From: Solibacillus isronensis
Lineage (GTDB): Bacteria > Bacillota > Bacilli > Bacillales_A > Planococcaceae
Length of the DNA stretch: 64,000 bases
NCBI RefSeq assembly: GCF_900168685.1
Contig: NZ_FVZN01000013.1
Coordinates: forward strand, 62,001-126,000
Direction of reading: 5' to 3'
The notes below the pieces were generated by a model. That model did no database searches. It had not been told where the DNA came from and saw only the letters and a list, made by a program, of their open reading frames with translations. Positions 44,369 through 52,651 of the stretch are shown here, one piece after another (within the stretch, counting starts at the first letter, position 1; each line of letters opens with the position of its first letter). A program made the translations under genes and the position numbers.

Positions 44369-45176
44369 AAAGAAGTTAGAAGTACGATTATTATTGGAAG
44401 CAGTTTACACATTATCGGGATATGATTTTCGAAAGTATAATCAACAATCTATATTGCGACGCATTGAACATCGCATGAGACTCAATAATTTTTCATCAAT
44501 ATCACAATTAACCGAATCGATTATATATGATAAAGAGTTGTTAAAAGTATTGCTGAACGATTTTTCAATTAATGTAACTGAAATGTTTCGGGACCCCTCA
44601 TTCTTTAGGGCGTTCCGGGAAGAGATCATTCCACAGTTGAAACAGCTTGATAAAATACGGATATGGCATGCAGGCTGTGCAACAGGCGAAGAAGTTTATT
44701 CAATGGCCATCCTGCTGCAGGAAGAAGGTCTGTTGGATCGTACGATGATGTATGCGACAGATATGAACGAAGATGTGCTGAAAAAAGCAGAGCAAGGTGC
44801 CTTCCCTCTTCATAAAATGCAAGCCTATACGAAAAACTATATTTTAGCCGGCGGTACAGAAAGCTTTTCCCAATACTATAAAACGGATGACAGCTTCGCC
44901 ACGTTTCAACCTTATTTAAGCGAAAACATCATGTTTGCCCAGCATAATCTGGCAACGGATAAATCGTTCCAGGAATTTGATATTATCATTTGCCGCAATG
45001 TGCTCATTTATTTTACACCTGAGCTGCAGCATGAAGTGCATCACCTCTTTTATGATAGCTTAGCAAGAAACGGATATCTTGGCTTAGGAGATAAAGAAAC
45101 ATTGCAGTTTACTCCACTCGTATCCAAATACCGCACCGTTAATGGAACGGAGCGTATCTATCAAAAGAGATTTTAA
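44361..45176 (+). CDS. rsbM: CheR-type methyltransferase, RsbM-like
   Basis: A 271-residue SAM-dependent methyltransferase of the CheR fold. The N-terminal helical domain (about 1-75) contains YDFRKYNQQSILRRIEHRM; the catalytic domain has SINVTEMFRDPSFF, the SAM loop IWHAGCATGEEVYSMAI and the late FDIIICRNVLIYFTPELQ. Its ATG overlaps the kinase stop (ATGTATAG), so the two are coupled. In the Bacillus cereus group RsbM methylates RsbK and dampens sigma-B activation, and this gene order fits. A chemotaxis role is less likely, since no cheB or receptor is adjacent. Confidence 0.83.
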   Translation: MYRKKLEVRLLLEAVYTLSGYDFRKYNQQSILRRIEHRMRLNNFSSISQLTESIIYDKELLKVLLNDFSINVTEMFRDPSFFRAFREEIIPQLKQLDKIRIWHAGCATGEEVYSMAILLQEEGLLDRTMMYATDMNEDVLKKAEQGAFPLHKMQAYTKNYILAGGTESFSQYYKTDDSFATFQPYLSENIMFAQHNLATDKSFQEFDIIICRNVLIYFTPELQHEVHHLFYDSLARNGYLGLGDKETLQFTPLVSKYRTVNGTERIYQKRF

Positions 45177-45205
45177 CAACTATATTTGAATATGTAAGAA
45201 ATGAA

Positions 45206-45239
45206 AAATGGTACATCTATTATGGATGTGCCATTTTTT
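45206..45239 (+). terminator. Terminator after rsbK-rsbM
   Basis: Arms AAATGG.ACATC and GATGT.CCATTT with a 7-base loop and a T run. It ends the kinase-methyltransferase transcript. Confidence 0.85.
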
Positions 45240-45260
45240 ATTTTGGATAAACAGCAAAAA

Positions 45261-45291
45261 ACTCAATTTTTCTACGAGAGAAAAATTGAGT
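45261..45291 (-). terminator. Terminator after rsbY
   Basis: Arms ACTCAATTTTTC and GAAAAATTGAGT with a 7-base loop; a T run follows on the minus strand. It is 22 bases after the REC-PP2C stop. Confidence 0.85.
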
Positions 45292-45313
45292 TCTTATATT
45301 TAAATTCAGCTTA

Positions 45314-46450
45314 TTAACTGTTGGCACGTAATAATAATACACACATATCATCCGGTTGATTATGCTGCTGTTCATTCTTCAATAAGTAGTCAATTGGTGA
45401 AGTTTCCGTCGACCAGTGGTTACTCGCAATTTTACATAACTCTTTATCAGATTCCAGCTCACATGGACCCATTGCTTCCAAAACACCGTCTGTAAAGAGG
45501 ACAATTTGGATCGACGAATTATATGGAATAATCGCCTTTTCAATTTTAATATCTTCAACAAAACCTACCGCATAGCTCGTCGGCGTAATCGGTACAGTCT
45601 TTTCACCATCAACCAAAGCATAGCCTTTTGGATGACCTGCATTGACGTATTCCACTGTCTTTTTCTTCGTATCAATAATAAAATACACACCTGTGAAATA
45701 ATACAATATATTTTCTTTTTCATTTTGCAGTAAATTCATATAACGATTCAACTCTGCAATAACTCGTTCAGGGTCGGTCAGCTTTTTAATAGCCTCACGC
45801 AAAACAGATGAAATATACATACAAACAAGCGATGCCGACACACCATGCCCCATCATATCCAATAACATGACAGCATAGCGATCTTCATCAAGCTTGTCCC
45901 AATAATATAAATCTCCTGCTAAATTTGATGATGGTAAATAAGAAGCGGTAATCGAAATATTCGGTTCATGAACTGGTGGGCTTAAAAGACTTTGTTGGAC
46001 ACGGGCTGCCAGATCCAACTCTCTTTGAATAATCTTTTCCTGATTTGTATGCCAGTCCAGTTCTTTTTTCAACCTTTTCCCAACACGTATACGGGCTAAT
46101 AATTCTATTCGATTAATAGGTTTCGTTATGTAATCAATGCCGCCAACATCTAAAGCTTCCGACAACTTCACCTTATCTTCCAGTGCCGTGACGAAAATTA
46201 CCTGGATATCTTTCCATTGAGGATTTTGTTTTAAAATACGACAAGCTTCAATTCCATCCATCTCTGGCATCATAACATCCAATAAAATAACATTAATATC
46301 ATAGCACTTAGGAGCATTGGATGCATCTAGGTAGTCAAACATTTCTTTTGCAGATTGTACGGAAACAAACTTCTCATAACCATCACTTTTCAATATTTTT
46401 TCAATAACAAAGAGGTTAACTTGGTTATCGTCTACAACAAGAATGGTCAT
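45314..46450 (-). CDS. rsbY: Receiver-PP2C serine phosphatase, RsbY-like
   Basis: A 378-residue response regulator whose output is a PP2C-type phosphatase. The receiver (about 1-120) has the acidic pair VVDDN, phospho-acceptor Asp58 in ILLDVMMPEMDG and the conserved lysine in YITKPINR. A helical linker (about 122-155) leads to the SpoIIE-like phosphatase (about 165-378), with the metal residues Asp180 in LAGDLYYWD, Asp198 in DMMGHG, and LFTDGVLEA. In Bacillus cereus RsbY is switched on by RsbK and dephosphorylates RsbV, which frees sigma-B. It converges on the kinase-methyltransferase pair. rsbV, rsbW and sigB are not in this window. Confidence 0.85.
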   Translation of the reverse strand: MTILVVDDNQVNLFVIEKILKSDGYEKFVSVQSAKEMFDYLDASNAPKCYDINVILLDVMMPEMDGIEACRILKQNPQWKDIQVIFVTALEDKVKLSEALDVGGIDYITKPINRIELLARIRVGKRLKKELDWHTNQEKIIQRELDLAARVQQSLLSPPVHEPNISITASYLPSSNLAGDLYYWDKLDEDRYAVMLLDMMGHGVSASLVCMYISSVLREAIKKLTDPERVIAELNRYMNLLQNEKENILYYFTGVYFIIDTKKKTVEYVNAGHPKGYALVDGEKTVPITPTSYAVGFVEDIKIEKAIIPYNSSIQIVLFTDGVLEAMGPCELESDKELCKIASNHWSTETSPIDYLLKNEQQHNQPDDMCVLLLRANS

Positions 46451-46913
46451 TACATCAACTTCTCTCTATTTTTTTAGATAAAGCATAATTCATTGCCCGT
46501 TCCACATAATTATACAGAAAACAACAGGTAAAAGAAATGCGGAGGCTTTCTTGTCGCATTTTCAGTCTATAAGTCTTATTAGCTATGTACTATGTATAAT
46601 ATAAGTAACTGATAGACTTGTTACGAAAGCTCCTACCTGTCTCTTTTTCTAAAATAAAAGTAATACGTTTTAACGAAAAATTTGCTATGGATTATCCTCA
46701 TATATGTTTCCCACAAATAAAGGACGGGTAAACATATAAGTTATGTTTTTTTTTGAGAAATTTTGTATAGAATATTCTTTATTGGGGAAAGCGCTATTAG
46801 TCAGGGTAAATAATACGTTAAATCATACTTCTCTATATAATCTTATCTATTGCAATTGTAAGAGTGTACATATTATGATGAGCATAATTATTTAAAGAAA
46901 AGGATTCGATTTG
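46451..46913. other. Long divergent intergenic region
   Basis: The 463 bases between rsbY and the UPF0316 gene hold no open frame with a ribosome site. An inverted repeat (AGTCTAT near 46565 and ATAGACT near 46611) and a TATAAT-containing stretch are visible. A sigma-B-like element lies at 46706. Otherwise I see nothing definite. Confidence 0.5.
46706..46731 (+). promoter_or_regulatory. Sigma-B-type promoter upstream of the UPF0316 gene
   Basis: GTTTCC (46706-46711), 14 bases, GGGTAA (46726-46731). Two mismatches in the first hexamer and one in the second, about 180 bases before the gene. Confidence 0.4.
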
Positions 46914-47441
46914 ATGAAAGAAATTTTGCTAATTCTATTATTACAACTACTTTACGTTCCTTTATTTACACTGCGTACAATTTTTTTAGTAAAAAATATT
47001 ACAACGCTCGCTTCAATGATCGGAATCGTTGAAATGCTCATCTATGTGTTTGGTCTGTCTCTTGTTTTCAGCGGCGACCAAGGTTTTCTTGCAATGGTCG
47101 TTTATGCGGTCGGTTTTGGTCTAGGGATCATTATCGGAACGCGCATTGAGCAAAAACTGGCGATTGGCTATATTTATGTAACGATCAATACGCAAAAACG
47201 CAATGAAGAGCTGATCCAAGTTATGAGAAATGAAGGGTTTGCGGTAACGACATACGTTGGAGAAGGCCGTGACAGCCAGCGTTATAAATATGAAATTTTA
47301 ACGAAACGGAATCGTGAAAAAGAATTATTTATGCTTGTTCAGCATCATGAGCCATCTGCGTTTATCATTTCATATGAACCGAAATCGTTTAAAGGCGGTT
47401 TCTTAGTAAAACGAATGAAGCAGCATAAGAAACATAAATAA
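46914..47441 (+). CDS. UPF0316 (DUF2179-type) membrane protein
   Basis: A 175-residue protein with three hydrophobic segments in the first 80 residues (MKEILLILLLQLLYVPLF, then two more ending GLGIIIGTRIEQKLAIGY). A soluble C-terminal DUF2179-like domain (about 90-165) follows, containing NEGFAVTTYVGEGRDSQRY and EPSAFIISYEPKSFKGGF. This is the UPF0316/YebE pattern; such domains may bind small ligands, but no function is established. ATG at 46914 is 9 bases after AAAAGGA; an in-frame TTG just before it is not needed. The tail is strongly basic. Confidence 0.87.
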   Translation: MKEILLILLLQLLYVPLFTLRTIFLVKNITTLASMIGIVEMLIYVFGLSLVFSGDQGFLAMVVYAVGFGLGIIIGTRIEQKLAIGYIYVTINTQKRNEELIQVMRNEGFAVTTYVGEGRDSQRYKYEILTKRNREKELFMLVQHHEPSAFIISYEPKSFKGGFLVKRMKQHKKHK

Positions 47442-47496
47442 AAAAGTCCAATGAAGAAAGTGGCAGTATTGCGCTCCCCCCTTCATTGGACTTTTT
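47442..47496. terminator. Bidirectional terminator
   Basis: Arms AAAAAGTCCAATGAAG and CTTCATTGGACTTTTT enclose a loop of about 23 bases. It separates two convergent genes. Confidence 0.8.
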
Positions 47497-47499
47497 ATA

Positions 47500-48456
47500 T
47501 TAGTTCACTTTTTGAGCTGTTACTTTTTCCAGTTCCTGTCCTAAAAACTTCGCAAGCTGCAGCATTGCATACTTCTCTTCTTTTGACTCTGCGTCCGGGT
47601 TGTAGTTCGTATTTGTGTTAACATCATACGTAAATACTTCGCCTTTTGCATTGCGGATAAATTCAATGCCCGCTACATCAATTCCACTGTCTTTCAGGAA
47701 ATTTGCATAGTTTTCAAGCAGCTTTGTTTCGTTGTTTTCGACGATTTCAAATTTTGCACGCTGTTCTTTCGGCTCTTCCCCTACCGGACAGAACAAATCG
47801 CCAATTTGGCATACGTCTGCAGGACATAGCTCAAATCCTTCTGATGTATCGACTTGAACTGAGTAGAAATACTCGCCGCCGATAAATTCAACACGTGTGA
47901 TGTACGATTCAGGTGATTCGATATATTCCTGGATTAGCACAATTCCATCAACAGGCTCTTCGTAGTCCGGTTTAGCCAAATGCTCTTCAAGTGCAGCGAT
48001 TGAATAGAACAGCTGAACACCCAATCCTTTTCCTGCACGATTATGCTTCGTAATAAACGGTACGATATTCAATGCTTTTGCTGCTTCAACAATTTGCTGT
48101 TTTCCAACAGCAGCAATTGTTTTCGGTGTTTTAATTCCGTGCTTTTCCAGTGCCGTATACTGTTTTACTTTACTTAACTCCAAGCGTAATGCATTACTGC
48201 CGTTCAATACTTTTCTTCCGTGGAATTCAAGCCAGTCCAGTACTGCTCCTGTCAGTTCAGGTGCGTAACGGTGATCACGCGTATGTGATGAGGCACTCAT
48301 TCGGTTGTAGAATACGCCTTCTGGTGGGGCTTCAGTTAAGTTGACGATTCCCTCGTCTAAATGCCAAGTTTCATATGGTAAGTTTAATTCTTCTAAACGA
48401 TTTACTAAGTGACGTGTCCAATCATCATTTTCATGGATTACGTAGATTTTTGCCAT
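47500..48456 (-). CDS. RimK-like ATP-grasp protein
   Basis: A 318-residue ATP-grasp protein. Visible are the N-terminal pre-ATP domain (MAKIYVIHENDDWTRHLVNRL), the ATP-binding lysine region IVPFITKHNRAGKGLGVQLF, and the metal-binding end IDVAGIEFIR followed by FTYDVNTNTNYN. The last motif with Asp and Asn residues is typical of RimK-type glutamate ligases and relatives. The reaction could be amino-acid addition to a peptide or protein; the substrate cannot be read. It stands alone between convergent terminators. AGGAATG precedes the ATG. Confidence 0.78.
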   Translation of the reverse strand: MAKIYVIHENDDWTRHLVNRLEELNLPYETWHLDEGIVNLTEAPPEGVFYNRMSASSHTRDHRYAPELTGAVLDWLEFHGRKVLNGSNALRLELSKVKQYTALEKHGIKTPKTIAAVGKQQIVEAAKALNIVPFITKHNRAGKGLGVQLFYSIAALEEHLAKPDYEEPVDGIVLIQEYIESPESYITRVEFIGGEYFYSVQVDTSEGFELCPADVCQIGDLFCPVGEEPKEQRAKFEIVENNETKLLENYANFLKDSGIDVAGIEFIRNAKGEVFTYDVNTNTNYNPDAESKEEKYAMLQLAKFLGQELEKVTAQKVN

Positions 48457-48598
48457 CTGTCATTCCTCCGATGTGTTACAAAGCTTTTACACAGAATTTT
48501 TCAACTTTAAAGATTATACTTCCATCATACATTAATTCATATGAAATTAGTATGATTTGCTACTTGGTAATTAATAAAATTTCTTTGGAAAATAATAA

Positions 48599-48632
48599 AA
48601 GAACTCCATAGCGTTAACTAAGGAGTTCTTTT
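48599..48632 (-). terminator. Intrinsic terminator after the diguanylate cyclase gene
   Basis: Arms AAGAACTCC and GGAGTTCTT with a 14-base loop and T-rich sequence on the minus strand. It overlaps the stop of the GGDEF gene. Confidence 0.75.
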
Positions 48633-50334
48633 AACGTGAATACTCTGCTACTTTGTTGCGTCCTGCCTGTTTGGCTCCGATATAAAGGGCACGGTCGGCG
48701 TTGCGTAAAAGTCCTTTCGTTTCATCCGTGTCATCCGGTACATTCGAAACGCCGATGCTCACTGTAATAAATACCAGCTCTTTCTGACCCTCTTCGGCTA
48801 AATCGGATTCAATTAAAAATGGTGTTACTTCTACACATTGACGAATTTCTTCACCTAATTGGACTGCTTCTTCCTTCGTCATATGCGGTAGGAGCATGAC
48901 AAACTCTTCTCCCCCATACCTTGCCAAAACCGCTTCTTCCGGAACAAAGTTTTCCAGCAGCTTCGCAAAATTTTGAAGGATGAGATTCCCTGCATGATGG
49001 CCATACGTGTCATTAATTCGTTTGAAATAATCGATATCCATCATTAACAATGAAAACTGCAAATGCGGGTTCGCTTTAATCCGCTCCTGTTCCATCACTA
49101 GCCTTTTATCTAAATAATGATAATTATATAAACCTGTTAATGCACATGTCTCACTTTTCTCAACTGCCGCGCTGAAATATTTCGCTTTTTCCAGAGACAC
49201 CGCAAAATACGTCGACAGTAAGTGAACGATATCCATCTGGTACTTTTCGAAAGCGTTCTTTTTACGTGCCGTTAAAATCAGCGTTCCTTCCGTCTTTTGA
49301 TTACGGTGTATAGGAACTATCATGACACTATTCATATCGAAAGGAATAAAATCCGGAGCATCTTTTTCCCATTCTTTCGCACTAGAGAACACTTTTTTGT
49401 CTTCTGTCTGGAAGCAAATATGAATAAAGGAATCTCGTATTGAATCTGAATCAGCCTGAATTTCGATATCTTTTCCGTCTACTCTTGCACGCAAAATCAC
49501 ATATTTTCCTTGAATATGGTCCACAAGATACATGGCATCATGTGCAAAGAGCTGGCCCACCCGATTCATAAACAGTTCAATAATTTGCTGTGCGCTTAAT
49601 CGGTCTGCAAGCTCATGACCAAACTCGCTTGCTTTACTGAGCGAATGGTTGACCCGTTCCGAAATATTGTACATTTTTGCAATAAACGTTATCGCAAAAA
49701 ACGGAATGCCGAGCAGGAAAATCGCCGGTGCTCCTATTTCATTTATCAGAATAACTAATGTGACTGCAAACGGGATCGTAATAGTCGCACTGCCATAATC
49801 CCATAATATATGTTCACTGAAATACTTTTCGTTTTCTCCTGTAAAACGGTCACGCACATACAAAATCGTATGATTGATAAACAAATGCAATCCGACAAAT
49901 ACTGTTCCGTAAAGCAGTAAATGCGTTAAATTCGAATTCCCTACTTCAAACCCTGCTAAATGCACAATGCCAGCAGCGAAAAACGATGTATAGGCAAACA
50001 TCCACGAAGTAAAAATAATGCGGTAAAACGCATCTTTATGATTTCTCATCTGGTAAATAATCGGCAAAATACTTAACTGGACGATCAGCATTTCTGCCCC
50101 GACACCATACAGCAAGAAGGCCGCCAATGTCACCCATTGCGAAAGAATAATCGTCGTATTCCCGATTTGGAATGGTATCGCTGTTGTGATAAGCGCGAAA
50201 ATAGATAAATAGACGAAAATTTCCCAGTCAATCGGCTGACTTGGAAACAGAAAATATAATCCGTACATAAGGGGTAGCCCAGTAGCTAACCAAAGCAATA
50301 ATACATTCTGTTTCGTTCTTCGATTAAATTCCAT
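48631..50334 (-). CDS. Diguanylate cyclase with membrane and GAF sensor domains
   Basis: A 567-residue protein that would make cyclic di-GMP. Seven or so hydrophobic helices (about 10-220) form a MASE-like membrane sensor, a GAF-type domain follows (about 250-390), and the GGDEF domain is at about 400-560. The active site is GGEEF (ARYGGEEFVMLLP), with the nucleotide-binding FSLLMMDIDYFKRINDTYGHHAGN. No RxxD inhibitory site is seen five residues before GGEEF, so product inhibition through that site is unlikely. The C-terminal NADRALYIGAKQAGRN is intact. It is a single gene. What the sensors detect is unknown. Confidence 0.92.
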   Translation of the reverse strand: MEFNRRTKQNVLLLWLATGLPLMYGLYFLFPSQPIDWEIFVYLSIFALITTAIPFQIGNTTIILSQWVTLAAFLLYGVGAEMLIVQLSILPIIYQMRNHKDAFYRIIFTSWMFAYTSFFAAGIVHLAGFEVGNSNLTHLLLYGTVFVGLHLFINHTILYVRDRFTGENEKYFSEHILWDYGSATITIPFAVTLVILINEIGAPAIFLLGIPFFAITFIAKMYNISERVNHSLSKASEFGHELADRLSAQQIIELFMNRVGQLFAHDAMYLVDHIQGKYVILRARVDGKDIEIQADSDSIRDSFIHICFQTEDKKVFSSAKEWEKDAPDFIPFDMNSVMIVPIHRNQKTEGTLILTARKKNAFEKYQMDIVHLLSTYFAVSLEKAKYFSAAVEKSETCALTGLYNYHYLDKRLVMEQERIKANPHLQFSLLMMDIDYFKRINDTYGHHAGNLILQNFAKLLENFVPEEAVLARYGGEEFVMLLPHMTKEEAVQLGEEIRQCVEVTPFLIESDLAEEGQKELVFITVSIGVSNVPDDTDETKGLLRNADRALYIGAKQAGRNKVAEYSR

Positions 50335-50554
50335 ACCGGGCCCCCTTTTCCACTTTAACTGAAATGTCTGACAACTATTAGTATAACATGTCTACTAAGG
50401 ATTGTAGCATGTTTTAGTTCCTAATTTTTTATTTCTATTATCCTAATAATTAGAGAAATAATAGGTTTTTTGCTATATCGTACTGTAAAATAATAACATA
50501 ATATTACAATTATTCAATAATATTATTTGAAATAAGACAAAAAATGTAAATCTT

Positions 50555-51076
50555 TTATTTAGACTGTTGAATTACTTTTTCTAGATTGTTCCATACATAA
50601 ATCTCTTCATCTAATGTCTTACCTCCTATATTTAATTGAACGGTTTTAACGTACTTAGCACCATAATATTGATAAAACTGTCTTGTTTTATTCGCTGCTA
50701 ATACATCCACATAGATTTTTTGATAACCCTGCTCTAAAAAGTCAATCATAATTTGATTCAGTAGTTTTTTCCCGACACTTTTGCCTTGCCATTCTTCAAG
50801 TAAATAAATCGATGTTAAATCGCTTGCTCCTGCCTCTTCATTTGTATTACGTGTGCCCCCTGTGACAAAACCAATAATTTCTCCCTCATTTTCTGCAACA
50901 AAGATCGTACTTGTTTTATCTGAAATATTATTATCCCAAAGTTTTGTGCGTTCTTCATAGCTTAGCCCATCCAGAAAGCTCTGGGGAATAATGCCTTTAT
51001 ATGTAGTTCGCCAACTCTCAACATGGACTTTGGCAATCCCCGATGCATCACTTATATTTGCTTTGCGAATAATCAT
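50555..51076 (-). CDS. GNAT family N-acetyltransferase, in operon with hisS
   Basis: A 173-residue GNAT protein. Motif A is LTSIYLLEEWQGKSVGKKLLNQ, with the QGKSVG acetyl-CoA loop. The N-terminal VHVESWRTTYKGIIPQSFLDGL is shared by a large Bacillota subgroup. Motif B is RQFYQYYGAKYV. The gene begins 20 bases after the HisRS stop, so the two are likely co-transcribed under the same attenuator. The acceptor is unknown. Joint control with an aminoacyl-tRNA synthetase suggests a link to amino-acid supply or to a histidyl analogue, but this is only a guess. Confidence 0.87.
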   Translation of the reverse strand: MIIRKANISDASGIAKVHVESWRTTYKGIIPQSFLDGLSYEERTKLWDNNISDKTSTIFVAENEGEIIGFVTGGTRNTNEEAGASDLTSIYLLEEWQGKSVGKKLLNQIMIDFLEQGYQKIYVDVLAANKTRQFYQYYGAKYVKTVQLNIGGKTLDEEIYVWNNLEKVIQQSK

Positions 51077-51096
51077 CCTGTCTCTCCCCTTCTGAA

Positions 51097-52365
51097 TTAC
51101 CGTATTTCGAATTGCTCAACGTCACCTGTTTGCATATCTTTCAACTCATATCGTCCGCTCTGAATTTCATTTTCTCCTAAAATAATTACTTTCCGGATAT
51201 TTTCACGATTTGCTTTTTCCATTGCTTTTCGCAGTTTCTTTCCGCTTAATTCGACTTCTACACGATTTCCTTGCTGACGTAATTGCCATGCTAAACGCAT
51301 TGCTTCTTTTTCCGTATTTAATGGAATAATAAAAATATCCACAAACGCCACGTTGGCATGAATTTCTCTTTGCTCCATCGCTGTATAGATAACATCCAAA
51401 CCAAATGAAATGCCGACAGTTGAAATTTTTTCTTCTGAACCGATCAAGCCTCCAATGGCATTATCATACCGACCGCCGCCTCCAATACTTGATTTAATGG
51501 CACCATCTTTTAGAAACAGCTCATAAATCGTTCCTGTATAGATTTCCAGACCACGGGCTAAAAATGGATTAAACACACAACTTTCCCCGACATTTAAAAC
51601 TTGTAAATAATCTAGCAGCTCGCCTAATTCTTCATAGCCTTGCTTAATTAATTCATTCTTCATTCGGTACTGTTCAAAATATGCGAGTGTCGGATTAGCA
51701 TTCAAAAATTGTTTGATCAATTCAATTGTGGAAGGTAAAAGGTTCTGTTCTTCCAGTTCTTTCAGTAAAGTGACTTGATCGATTTTCTCCATCTTGTCGA
51801 TTATGAGAATGACGCTATTTATTTTTGATTGAGGGACTTCAAAAAATTGCAGTAACCCTGCCAAAAGCTTGCGGTTATTGAATTGGATCACCATTTCAAT
51901 ATTCAACTTGTTAAATGCATCGATTGTCATCATCATTAGTTCTGCTTCTGCGGATTGGGATTCTATGCCGACAACATCCACATCGCATTGAGTAAACTCT
52001 CTAAACCTTCCTGCTTTAATCGGCCCATCTCGGAAGACTTTCCCGATTTCGTAACGCTTAAATGGCAATGATAATTGTGGGTTCATCGCAATCACCTTTG
52101 CAAAAGGTATCGTTAAGTCATAACGTAGTGCTAAATCACGTTCCCCTCGATCTGTTAATGTGTACATTTCCTTTAAAATTTCCGCCCCACCTGCATATTT
52201 GGAAGCCATTAACTTTGTATAGTTTAATATCGGTGTCTCCAATGGCTTGCATCCATACAATATAAACGTATCTTCTAAAGTGCGCCGTATGTTGCGTCTT
52301 ATCACTTCCTGATTTGGCAAGTAATCCTGTGTTCCTCTTACGTTTTGATAGTCCATTTTTTTCAT
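51097..52365 (-). CDS. hisS: Histidyl-tRNA synthetase, archaeal/eukaryotic-type second form
   Basis: A 422-residue class II synthetase that charges tRNA-His. Motif 1 lies around residue 40-60, motif 2 GKVFRDGPIKAGRFREFTQCD at 108-128, the histidine motif LARGLEIYTG at 269-278 and motif 3 GISFGLDVIY at about 322. The GRFREFTQCDVDVVG text resembles archaeal and eukaryotic enzymes (GRYREF.QCD) more than the usual bacterial AGRQRQFHQ. From memory, a similar second HisRS exists in the Bacillus cereus group. No aspS follows, as it would after the housekeeping gene. AGGAGG lies 11 bases before ATG. The D-to-E and Y-to-I changes in the histidine motif are unusual. Confidence 0.88.
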   Translation of the reverse strand: MKKMDYQNVRGTQDYLPNQEVIRRNIRRTLEDTFILYGCKPLETPILNYTKLMASKYAGGAEILKEMYTLTDRGERDLALRYDLTIPFAKVIAMNPQLSLPFKRYEIGKVFRDGPIKAGRFREFTQCDVDVVGIESQSAEAELMMMTIDAFNKLNIEMVIQFNNRKLLAGLLQFFEVPQSKINSVILIIDKMEKIDQVTLLKELEEQNLLPSTIELIKQFLNANPTLAYFEQYRMKNELIKQGYEELGELLDYLQVLNVGESCVFNPFLARGLEIYTGTIYELFLKDGAIKSSIGGGGRYDNAIGGLIGSEEKISTVGISFGLDVIYTAMEQREIHANVAFVDIFIIPLNTEKEAMRLAWQLRQQGNRVEVELSGKKLRKAMEKANRENIRKVIILGENEIQSGRYELKDMQTGDVEQFEIR

Positions 52366-52394
52366 ATAAATCGAATCCTCCTAATTTTGAGAAA

Positions 52395-52444
52395 TAAAAA
52401 AATCGTATAATGATAAAGCTCCAAAACGGCTTTATTATACGATT
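52395..52444 (-). terminator. Attenuator terminator upstream of hisS
   Basis: On the minus strand, arms AATCGTATAAT.AAAGC and GCTTT...ATTATACGATT form a stem of 16 pairs with a three-base bulge and a 9-base loop, followed by seven T. It lies between the promoter and the hisS ribosome site, so it can stop transcription before the gene. Confidence 0.85.
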
Positions 52445-52498
52445 CAATGCGAAAAAGTCTTCCTATTCATTATTAAAAATTTAATAAAGATAGCAAGA

Positions 52499-52555
52499 CT
52501 ACTTAATATGAAGATGTAATTGTGTAAACTGCTGAGAATATATGATGCCTTTCAT
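52499..52555 (-). CDS. Possible hisS leader peptide, 18 residues
   Basis: A short frame, ATG at 52555, lies 6 bases after GGGGGAG, a strong ribosome site just downstream of the promoter. The peptide is MKGIIYSQQFTQLHLHIK. His codons are at positions 14 and 16, three and one codons before the last, so a ribosome short of charged tRNA-His would stall near the end. The terminator starts about 55 bases later. This fits leader-peptide attenuation. Two His codons are few compared with the classic his leader, so chance is possible. Confidence 0.55.
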   Translation of the reverse strand: MKGIIYSQQFTQLHLHIK

Positions 52556-52583
52556 AATGTTCTCCCCCTTTTTTAATTACTAC

Positions 52584-52613
52584 ACTATACCGGATGCTTC
52601 CATAATGTGTCAA
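52584..52613 (-). promoter_or_regulatory. Sigma-A promoter of hisS
   Basis: On the minus strand TTGACA (52608-52613) is 18 bases from TATAGT (52584-52589). The start near 52577 gives a leader of about 210 bases containing the short peptide frame and the terminator. Confidence 0.75.
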
Positions 52614-52651
52614 CTTTAGTTTCAGAATTTTCTATTTATATTTGTCGGACG

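Noticed and set aside
46780-46800. CcpA (cre) site
   Set aside because: GGGAAAGCGCTATTAG resembles a cre core, but the flanks do not fit and its position before the UPF0316 gene gives no catabolic context.
52136-52447. A 103-codon frame overlapping the start of hisS
   Set aside because: It runs through the attenuator terminator and out of frame into hisS; it has no ribosome site.
52395-52613. T-box riboswitch before hisS
   Set aside because: The expected T-box sequence and specifier stem were not found in the leader; the hairpin present is a simple terminator.
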